A DNA stretch of 64,000 nt. It comes from Knoxdaviesia capensis (taxonomy: Eukaryota; Ascomycota; Sordariomycetes; Microascales; Gondwanamycetaceae). The notes under the pieces are model-generated. The model was given only the letters and a program-made list of their open reading frames with translations. It ran no database searches and was not told the DNA's origin. The first letter of the stretch is position 1, and each line of letters begins with the position of its first letter. The stretch is from the NCBI GenBank assembly GCA_001510575.1, contig LNGK01000010.1:1363825-1427824 (forward strand). The letters are read 5' to 3'. The position numbers were made by a program, and so were the translations under genes. This document shows, in pieces, positions 56,082 to 64,000 of the stretch.

Positions 56082-57859
56082 ATGGAGGCTCTGCTCGAAA
56101 CATCGTCTCGCCCGGCTTGCGGCAGTGAGGCCCAGGCCGGCGAATACGATGTCGGCATCCACGTACTGGGACTGTGTAAGTCTTTTTTCCGGCGAAGTCC
56201 TCCATACCGAACCTCTGATCTTGGCTCCTTTTTTGGTCTCTGCTAACACTGAATCTCGGCTTAAAAAATAGTCCTTGTCATGGCTGCTTCCATCTTCGGT
56301 AAGCACCCCCCCCCTCGCCAAGAGATATCTCGCGTCCGGCTTTCCAAGACCGCCGAGAATAGCTGAACCCTCCGATATCCGTCATTGGTTGATTTCCAGT
56401 TCACTTTTACTTACGGTCCATGTCTTGTTATAGGTGCTGGCTTCCCCGTCGCGGCTAAGAAGATCAAGTGGCTCAAGATGCCGCCGGGCGTGTTTTTCGC
56501 CTGCAAGCATTTCGGTACAGGTGTGCTTATAGCAACAGCCTTCGTCCATGTAAGTCTCCGTGGTGGTCTTTGTTTCAGCTCCCCGGCGACAGTCACTAAC
56601 AGGGCCCCCTCAGCTGCTCCCCGTTGCCTTTGCCTCGCTCACCGACCCGTGCCTGCCGCCGCTGTTCACGGAGCAGTACCCGGCCATGCCGGGCGTGATC
56701 ATGATGGCGGCGCTGTTCCTGCTGTTCAGCCTGGAGATGTACCTGAACAACAAGACGGGCGGCCACTCGCACGGCGGGCCGATGGGCATGGAGGCGGCGG
56801 CGGCGCCGCCGCGGCCGCCGCGCTACGGCCACGGCAGCTTCGACGTCGAGGCGGCGCACGAGCACGACCGCGACTCGATCGACTTTGAGAAGAAGATGGC
56901 CCAGCAGATGTACGACGACAAGCAGCGCCCGACCTACCGCGAGAACCCGTTCGCCGACAACGACGAGCTGCGCCAGCAGTCGGAGATGCCGACCTGGTTC
57001 GTCGTGTTCTACGAGCAGTACGTGCGCCAGCGCCTCGAGCTGATGAACCTGATCTCCGCGTCGGCCGGCGCCGCCGCTCCGGCCGCTGCCGCCGCCGCCG
57101 CCGCCCCCACGGCCGCGCTGCCGATGAACGCCGCCATGGCTGCCGCCGCCGCCAACCCCAACCCCGGAAAGGGCACCGAGCCGTTCCTCGACGCCGAGGG
57201 CCGGATGGTCGACCCGGTGGTGTACCGCCGCCAGGCCATGAACATCACGCTGCTCGAGGGCGGAATCCTGTTCCACTCGATCTTCGTCGGCATGACCATC
57301 TCCATCACCGTCGAGGGCTACATTGTCCTGCTGGTTGCCATCCTGTTCCATCAGATGTTCGAGGGTCTCGGTCTCGGCTCGCGTATCGCCGAGGTGCCGT
57401 TCCCGCGCGGCTCCATCCGCCCGTACCTGCTCGTGTTCGCCTTCGGAACCACCTGCCCCATCGGCCAGGCTATCGGTCTGGTTCTGCACGACAAGTACGA
57501 TCCTAACAGCGCTTTCGGCCTGATCATCGTTGGAGTCTTCAACGCCATGTAAGTTCTCCCCTTTGCTTTTTTTTTTGTTGATCTCATGATACGATTACAT
57601 GTGGGACTAACACTTGCATCCACAGCTCGTCCGGCCTGCTCATCTACGCTGCCTTGGTCGACCTTCTCGTTGAGGACTTCCTGTCCGAGGAGGCCAACCA
57701 GCTCATGAAGCCCCGCGACAAGCGCCGTGGCTTCGCCTGGCTGCTTTTCGGAGGTAAGCCGGTTTCTGTTCCATTAATAGCCAGCCCCGGGTACCAGTCA
57801 CTAACTTGTGTCTCTTCCTTCCAGCTGCTTGCATGTCCGTTGTCGGCGCTTTTGCCTAG
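56082..57859 (+). CDS. ZIP family divalent-metal (zinc/iron) transporter
   Basis: Six exons: 56082-56175, 56272-56298 (27 bases), 56434-56549, 56614-57548, 57626-57753 and 57825-57859, 444 residues. Donors are GTAAGT or GTAAGC; several introns carry CTAAC. Eight membrane helices are predicted: three early ones (HVLGLFLVMAASIFGAGFPV, HFGTGVLIATAFVHLLPVAF, MPGVIMMAALFLLFSLEMYL), a long cytosolic loop with a short His motif (GGHSHGG) and an alanine tract, then five more. Metal-site residues of the family are present: H300-S in ILFHSIFVGM (TM4) and H325/E329 in FHQMFEGLGLG (TM5). ZIPs bring Zn or Fe into the cytosol, at the plasma membrane or from the vacuole. The TM3-TM4 loop is unusually rich in alanine (about 230-262). 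The gene is divergent to the Mn-CDF. Confidence 0.93.
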
Positions 57860-58743
57860 CGTGTCCATGGTCGACAGCAACCCCCGGCGAAACCGCGCAC
57901 GGAAACGGAGCAGGAGGAGGAAACGAGGAGAAAGTGAAAGAGGGATGAGAGACTCTGTGATGATGGGGATGTCACAGAGGGGGAACACTTATAATACTCA
58001 AAAAGAAAAACCATGGGGACGCAAAAAAAAAAAAAAAAAGAAGAAGAAGGAAGAGCCAGCGTATACACAACGGACGCACTTTTTCATTCCGGCCACCCCA
58101 CCCATGCGGCCCCACTCCGGCCACATCGGAGCCCCGGTGCCAGAACCAACAAGTTCCCGGAATCGGGGGGGCCAACCAAACCACCGAACAACCCAACCAA
58201 GGCTGCGCTGGGTCGCCGAACCGGCATGAAAGCCATCCTGGCAACGCTCAAGACTATCGTTACGACATTTGTTTATTTTTTCTTTTTTTCTTTGTTTCTA
58301 ACAACTTCGAATTTTCCCGGGTTCCCTATGAAGGGCGGCGATGTACACTTGTGTCCGGATAAGAAACACCAGAGAGCGAGAAGGAGAGAAATTCCACAAC
58401 AACAAGATATGTGTTGATAGACTGACAGTATACGCTGTGTCGTTCTTCCAATTTTTTCGTTTCTTTTTGCTTGCTTCCCTCGTTTCGTTCTGTTCGGCGT
58501 CATGTTCATCTGCTATTCTTTTTTCTGGTCATTCTATGGTACTATGGCCCTTTCGACTCCCGGGATACACCGCCGGGCACGTTCATTTTTATGGTTGTGT
58601 TCATTCACTATTATTATTATTTTGTTTTTGCTTGTATCTGGTATGTCGGAATCTCAATAGACGTTCGTTCCCGGGACTTGAGCTGTAGCATTCTCGCAAG
58701 TGACGCAGGACCCCGGCTTCAACCACAACGGAGAGTGTCTGGC
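57860..58743. other. Convergent 3' spacer without a recognisable gene
   Basis: 884 bases between the stops of the ZIP gene and the methyltransferase. A-tract at 58022-58039 and T/TAT-rich stretches near 58270-58300 and 58605-58630. Only untranslated sequence seen. Confidence 0.55.
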
Positions 58744-59618
58744 CTATGACTTGGCTGCTGGTTTCATGGCATATGTCTTGACCGGGAGGAGTTCCTCGGG
58801 AAACCCCTGCTGCACCTCCGACTTAATAATCTCCAAGCCGGCCTCTTTGAAGATGCCAAGGAACTTGCGGTCCTCCCTAGATTTGCCGGTCGGTCAGTAC
58901 ATCGACGAGGAAACACGGAAGAGCCGAAAAAAAAAGAAAAACGAAACCTACCTGGTAACACTACTATCGTCCTCGTCGTACTCGTCCTGGCCCGAGGTAC
59001 TCAGGTTCTCCTTGACCACAATCAGCCCATCGGGGGCGAGCACGCTCATGCACCGCCGCAGGTACGCCACCAGCTGCGAGTCCGTGAGGTGGCCGACGCA
59101 CCACTGCGTCCACACGAGGTCGTAGCGCACGGGCGCGCCGCCGGCGTCGGCCGTGGCGTCCGGCACCCACTCCTCCAGGCCGATCTGGTACACGCGCCGC
59201 ACGGTCGGCAGGCGGCGCTGCAGCTCCCGGGTGAACTTCAGCGTGGGCTCGATCACGTCGACCTCTTGCGCAATGTGCAGCATCAAGCCCTCGGTGATGC
59301 GGCCGATGCTGGCAGTGCGGGACGCTGTTAGTCTCTGTGATACTCCGCCGCAAGATTGGAACACTCCGGTGCAAGAACACGCAGAGAGCGCGAGAGGCAG
59401 ACTCACCCGGCACCGCCCTCGAGCGCATTCTCCACAATGCGCTGCCGCGGCTTGGTCCCAATGCCCAGCTTCTCCAGGAACTTGCGCGACGACGCCAGGT
59501 CGGTGCGCGTCACCTGCTCGTAGCCGCCCAGCATGCCGTCGACCGAGGCGTTGACGCTCGCCCAGTACGTCCGGCCCTGGTCGCGGATGATGCGTTTGTC
59601 TGCGTCGGGGTCGGCCAT
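58744..59618 (-). CDS. TAE1: Alpha-N-methyltransferase NTM1 / TAE1 (protein N-terminal methylation)
   Basis: Three exons: 59618-59407, 59308-58952 and 58876-58744, 233 residues. Donors are GTGAGT and GTAGGT. The N-terminus shows the family opening (YWASVNASVDGMLGGYEQVTRTDLASSRKFL). Splicing gives ALEGGAGIGRITEGLML, the SAM motif I region (the family usually has DCGAGIGR; here LEGGAGIGR). Then EEVDVIEP-like QEVDVIEPTLKF, QIGLEEWVP, DLVWTQWCVGHLTD (the WCxxHL site), GLIVVKENL and the end GFPEELLPVKTYAMKP. The enzyme methylates the alpha-amino group of X-P-K N-termini, including ribosomal proteins uL11 and eS25 (Rps25). It is divergent from mL41, a translation gene, and shares its telobox-rich promoter. 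Whether the altered motif I lowers activity is not known. Confidence 0.92.
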
Positions 59619-60413
59619 TCTGCCTTTGTCGATTTCGTTTCCCGGATGCTGAATTAAACTGTGTGGAGTGTTTTGAGAAGCGGCGCGTGTGAGTGAGAAG
59701 CACTCGTCTGCTGATCGTCGTTGTTTGTTGGGAATCAAACTGGCCGTCTGGATATTACCCCACAACTTCGCTGGCCCCAGACAGTTAGGATAAGTGCGCG
59801 AATAAGTCCTGAGGAGCGGTCTGGAATCTAGTAATTGCTGTAGACTACACCCAGTAACGATGAGTCTGCTTTTGCTTTTCACAGACGTGGCATATATTTC
59901 GAGGTGAAGTCTCGACAGGCTCAAGTGATTCGCACACACAGGGTCCTAAAATCCTAACCCTAACACACAACAACCCTAGTGCGCAACCCTAAGGAGCAGA
60001 CCCTCTTCAATATCCGAATATCAACCGGACCCTGCTTGAAATCGCGTTCAAAGAAAAAATTCGACAACCATTATCACGACACTTGCAACAACCAGACACA
60101 CCTTGCGTTGAGATTGCGCACCACCCACACGCGGCGCCATCTCAGTTCCCACACTCCGCTCCATCTTCTCCGAGCCGAGGGCCACCCACCACGACAAAAG
60201 CACCGCCAGCTTCCGATCTCCGCCCAGTTCCGGACATCCCCCGGCCCCCGTTGTGCGGCACCGGACCAACCGGGCCTTTCGATCTCTCTGCTCCTCCCCG
60301 GGGGAGACAACCCCGCCGCCCACACCCACTTCTACGGGTCCCTCGCGCGCGCCGGCGAGAAACCGAACCACACACACGCACCACCACCCACCCACCCACC
60401 CACCACCGACACA
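59619..60413. promoter_or_regulatory. Divergent NTM1 / mL41 promoter with three ACCCTAA boxes
   Basis: 795 bases. Three telomere-like boxes in 40 bases: CCTAACCCTAA (59953-59963), AACCCTAG (59972-59979) and AACCCTAA (59985-59992). In ascomycetes other than the Saccharomyces lineage, Tbf1-type factors binding ACCCTAA control ribosomal genes, which fits both flanking translation-linked genes. Binding here is inferred. Confidence 0.55.
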
Positions 60414-60847
60414 ATGCGGCCCACAGCATCGCTCGGCACGAAGTTCCGCAAGCTGCGGCTGACGACGAAGGACGTCAACAAGGGCTTCTACAAGGGCAAC
60501 CGCACCGGCTCGATGGGCCGCCACACGCAGTACGGCGGCTACCTGATCGACTGGGCCAAGGTGCGCACGTTTGCCGTGCCCGCGGGCCTGGCCAGCTTCA
60601 AGGTTTGTTCTGTCCGCCCCGCTCCGTCCTGGGAGTTTGGCCGTGAGTCGGCCGGCGGCAGGCCGTGTGTGCTTGATAGGGATCGCTGGTTTACTGACTC
60701 CCCGCGGCTGCTGTGTCGTTCTAGCTTACCCCCTTCGTCAACGAGGCTATCCAGCCGACCTACGGCCACTACGCCGGCGTCCCGCTGGGCCCCAAGAACC
60801 CGTCGGTGTACCTGCAGCGGTGGAAGAACGAGAACGGCGTCGACTAA
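60414..60847 (+). CDS. MRPL27: Mitochondrial large-subunit ribosomal protein mL41 (MRPL27)
   Basis: Two exons, 60414-60602 and 60725-60847, 103 residues; donor GTTTGT, acceptor CTAG. The sequence fits fungal mL41: LRLTTKDVNKGFYKGNRTGSMGRHTQYGGYLIDW and VRTFAVPAGLASFKLTPFVNEAIQP. mL41 is a small basic protein of the mitochondrial 54S subunit. It is shorter than the yeast protein at both ends; the N-terminal basic stretch may double as targeting signal. Start is the first ATG after a CA/CC-rich leader. A longer frame in the leader (from 59979) is not coding. Confidence 0.93.
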
Positions 60848-61323
60848 GAAAATGCCGCGGCGGTTATCTAACGATACGCGGTTCTCCATACCTCTCGACG
60901 CACTCACACACGCACTCACTCCAACACACGTACACCATTGAACCATCTCTTTGTTGAAACACACCCCCGACATGTTTTCTTTCCTCAATCTTGTACATTA
61001 GAACCGCTGCGACCAACGCGGCGACACCTGTGATATTATTATATGCTATATATACATGTAAAACAAAGCAAAACGCGAAGAAAATCTAGACCCTCTGTCC
61101 AAAAGCTCCCGCCGTGAGGCGAGTTTGGTGAACGTGAACGACGGTGGTGTGTGGTGTAATAATGCTGAGGAAAGAAAAAGCCCCCCCACGGATGCATGCA
61201 GTCTAAAGTGAACCTCCGGAGTACCCAAGAACGAGAAAGAAGAAACAAAAAAAAACAAACGAAAAAAGTAAAATGAGGCACACACAAAAAGCGACGGTAA
61301 GAGAGAGACAGACGGACGATGGC
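60848..61323. other. Convergent 3' spacer
   Basis: 476 bases between the stops of mL41 and the esterase, with TATA-rich and A-rich 3'-end sequence (61035-61060, 61246-61275). No gene seen. Confidence 0.6.
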
Positions 61324-63906
61324 TCAGGCTGCTTTGACTTCCTCCGCGGCAACGCCGTTCTCCGACGGCCCGGACTGCAGCGTGAACATGCTGGACGTCT
61401 CCGACTGCTTGGCAATGCTGAACGGCACCGCAATACCATGCACGAACGGCCGGCCAGCAGCCCCGGTAGCCGGCGCACCGTCAGCAGCACCCACCGCGCC
61501 GTGCTCCGTGCCAGACTCCTGCCGCACACGCTGCGCAAGCAGCGCATCCAGGGGCGTCCGCCCGGCCTCGGTCTGCGGCAGGACGGGCGCCGCGCGGGCA
61601 ATTGCCCCAGGCAGAAGCGGCGAGTGCAGAGACGACGGCACGGCCGACACCGGCCGCGAGGGAACCGGCGGCTCGGGCTCCGCAACCGCGACCTTGAGCG
61701 GCTCCTCGGTCTTCTCGGTCCGCTTCATCACCGTCGTATCGTGCTTGGACCCCAGCATCGCCCAGAACGCCAGCCCCATGCCGAGCACGCGCTTGCGCGC
61801 GCCCGCCGCCGACGCGTTCAGCTCCGCCTGCGCCGCGGCCGCCTCGACCGCAACGAGCCGCCGCCGGACGAGCGCGCTGGGCGGCGGGCGCTCGCCGGCG
61901 GCGGGGGCCACCACCCCCGCCACCAAGCCGTCCAGCACGAGCTTGCGGGCCTTGGCGCGCGCGCGCGCGTGCTTCTCGTCGCCGGCGCGCCGTGTCGCGA
62001 GCCACCGCTGAATTGGCACCGCGCGGAACACGCCGACCTCGGCGAACTGCGGCGGGTCGCAGAACGGGAAGGCCGACGCGGGCGCCAGCGGCGTGATGGT
62101 GCCGTGGCGCGTGACGCGCTGGCGTATCATGTGGTTCTCAAACGGCGGGAGCGGGTCGCCGGCCTTGCCGACGGCCAGGAGCTGGCCGGAGGCTTGGCTG
62201 GCGACTGCCACGGACACGGGCGCTGTGTTGGCTACCGCGGCAACGATGGTGAACGGCCGCGGCTGGCCCGAGACCGGTGGCGGTGTGCCGGGGCTGCCGG
62301 GGACGAAGTCGACGGTGGGGACCTCGCTTTCGTCGCTGTGGTCGCATGACGACGAGGAGGAGGAGGAGTGGGAAATGATCGACAGGGTATCGTCGGCCAC
62401 AATCCCCACCGGCTTCTGCAGCGCCTGGGCGAGCGCCCACGCACTAAACTGCGCAATCGCCCGGAACATGTACTTCGCCGGCTGGGTGAAGCTGAGGGTG
62501 GTGCCGACATGGCACAGGTCGTCCCAGACCTGCAGCTGAACATCCGTCGGCGGGTACTTGTCCAGCAGAGCCAGGTCCTCGGGCGACATGTTCTCGCGAA
62601 CAGCGTACTTCTCCGGGTTCGCGCATTTGTGCGCCAGGTAGATCTGCTCATCCCGCAGCACCTCGCCGCCGCCAACCATCACAAGCAGCGGCGGCAGCCC
62701 GCCAAGCGTGGGCTGCATGACAGGGCTGACGAGCGGGTGGGCGAGCAGCCGGTTGGTGGTGTACATCTGCACCTGCTCGTCCAGCTCGACCTGCTGGCCA
62801 TCCAGCACGGCGCTCAGAAGGTTCGGGTCGTCGTCGAGCGCGGAGGCAAGCCCCAGGTCGTCTTTCCCGCGCAGCACGGCCGCCTCCTGCAGCATGTCGT
62901 GGAAGTCCTTGGCGGTAGGGGGCGGCCAGGCCGGTGACGGCTTCTGGTGGAACCCGGTGACCGGCACATAGTCCATCACGCCGTCGCCCGACACACTGGG
63001 GAACGAGTGCGTGAGGTCGACCCACGGGCTCAGCAGCACACAGCCGGCGGGCAGCGGGATGTCCTGGTCGCGTAGAGTGACCAGCATCGCCAGCGCAAGC
63101 CCGCCGCCCGCCGAGTCGCCGGCCACGACGATGTGGGCGGCGTCGTGCTCCTTCAGGAGGTACAGGTAGGCGGCGACAGCGTCCTGCACGGCGCACGGGA
63201 ACGGGAACTGCGGGGCCAGGCGGTACTGCGGGGCGAACACGCGGGCGTGCAGCTTGCGCGCGTGGCGCTGCAGCTGGTATCTCTGCACGTCGACGGAGCT
63301 GAAGAAGTAGGCGCCGCCGTGGATGTACAGCATGACGCGCGAGCTGGGCTTGGCGGCGGCGGCCATCTTCTCGCGGGCGCGGTAGTCGGCCCGCATCTCA
63401 ATCCACTCGGCGGTGTACGCCGTCTTGGGCGCGCGCCACTGCCACCACGCCCGGCCGCCGACGCGGCGCAGCCCGTCAGGCCCCAGCTGGGCGGCCACGA
63501 GGTCGGCGGCGCGGTCCAGGTCGGCGGCCGGGATCTCGGCCACCCGCACCTTGACCCATTGCGGCGCCGGCACGCGCTGGGCGGTGAAGGCCTGCAGCTC
63601 CTCGACGGTGTGGTTCGCGGCGAACTTCAGGAACGAGCGGACCAGGTTCAGGCCCTCATCGTAGCGGAGGTGGGCGGTGGGCTTTTGGCGGCGGGAGCGG
63701 CGGTCGAGGTACTGTGGGACAAGCGGTTGTTAGTTGTGTGTTCTATATGTGCCGTGGGAAGCCAATGGCCGGTTCCAATGACTTATTTGTTTGCTTCGAT
63801 TCGGCTGATTCCTCCGCCAGCGGCCCAGTTGGCAGGTTCTTACATGTGACACAAACACGCCAAACACCGTTGGGATCTCAGCGATGGAGACCGTGGTGGT
63901 GTTCAT
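61324..63906 (-). CDS. HSL-type alpha/beta hydrolase (esterase/lipase) with long disordered tail
   Basis: Two exons, 63906-63844 and 63711-61324, 816 residues; donor GTAAGA, acceptor CACAG. The first 21 residues are mildly hydrophobic (IAEIPTVFGVFVSHYLDRR) and may anchor the protein. The catalytic domain (about 65-455) shows the HGGAYFF oxyanion motif (152-158), nucleophile S221 in GDSAGG, and likely acid D375 (GEVLRDEQ) and H422 (DDLCHVGT). These are the hormone-sensitive-lipase/family IV features. The GTG at 63573 that opens the long frame is internal. The last 360 residues are low-complexity (S/P/A), with a basic helical segment (about 590-640). That tail about doubles the usual length. 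The substrate is unknown (steryl or other short-chain esters are plausible). Confidence 0.88.
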
Positions 63907-64000
63907 TGCAGATAGCTGGAAAAGGCGAGACAATTGCCTGAGGCCAAGATGGAAAAGGAGGGAAAAGAAGAAGATCCAAAAAGGAAAAGAAAAGGAGAAA
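63907..64000 (-). promoter_or_regulatory. Upstream region of the esterase, cut by the window edge
   Basis: Only 94 bases, CT-rich on the minus strand as in other leaders here. Nothing more can be said. Confidence 0.3.

Noticed and set aside
56596..57489. 297-codon minus-strand frame opposite the ZIP gene
   Set aside because: It overlaps exon 4 of a clearly identified gene and has only shadow-type composition (G/V/R/H).
1..64000. Defence system, biosynthetic cluster or CRISPR-like array
   Set aside because: No nuclease/helicase sets, NRPS/PKS or terpene enzymes, and no spaced direct repeats were seen; the genes are dispersed housekeeping functions.

Overview
This is a nuclear chromosome segment from a fungus, most likely a filamentous ascomycete (Pezizomycotina). 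The protein set is typically fungal (NOT4, UFD4, ZDS, SEC3, DUF2433, TAE1/NTM1). Introns are short (roughly 50-110 bases) with GTAAGT-type donors and frequent CTAAC branch sites. Coding regions are GC-rich with C/G at wobble positions, and the long spacers are full of CT, CA and GA microsatellites. I cannot name the genus. No CRISPR array, prophage, insertion sequence, secondary-metabolite cluster or convincing tRNA/rRNA gene is visible.

Layout, left to right. At 267-3134 (-) lies NOT4, the RING E3 subunit of CCR4-NOT, divergent from 3944-4928 (+), the 30-kDa (NDUFS3-type) subunit of complex I. At 6031-12428 (-) is UFD4, a 1,938-residue HECT ubiquitin ligase. A gene-poor stretch follows, holding a candidate first exon (13966-14173, -) and a 61-codon single-TM ORF (16105-16290, +). 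COQ5 (17008-18095, +) is the ubiquinone C-methyltransferase. 19693-22453 (-) is a DUF2433 protein with an RRM-like segment and an RGG tail. 24101-27566 (-) is a ZDS1/ZDS2 homologue. A 5.2-kb spacer precedes 32805-35609 (-), a PUA-like protein with a very SQ/TQ-rich disordered region, and 36285-40882 (-), exocyst SEC3. 43181-44023 (+) is an unrecognised gene. 45832-47807 (-) is a manganese-type CDF transporter, separated by an 8.3-kb microsatellite-rich spacer (with one run of Ns) from a divergent ZIP metal transporter at 56082-57859 (+). The end carries the N-terminal protein methyltransferase (58744-59618, -), divergent from mitochondrial ribosomal protein mL41/MRPL27 (60414-60847, +), and a long HSL-type esterase (61324-63906, -).

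Most genes are unrelated housekeeping functions, as expected for fungal synteny; there is no operon-like logic. Loose themes are mitochondrial function (NDUFS3, COQ5, mL41), ubiquitin ligases (NOT4, UFD4), polarity and secretion (ZDS, SEC3) and divalent-metal transport (CDF, ZIP). Exon-intron structures were built by hand from splice signals, reading frame and family expectation; all spliced models stay in frame, but none is checked against transcripts.

Most promising for follow-up: the PUA-like SQ/TQ-rich protein with two MluI cell-cycle boxes in its promoter; start-codon micro-exons of 6 and 9 bases in two neighbouring genes; two perfect inverted repeats of the telomere-like TTAGGGT motif; and the unrecognised 280-residue gene at 43181.
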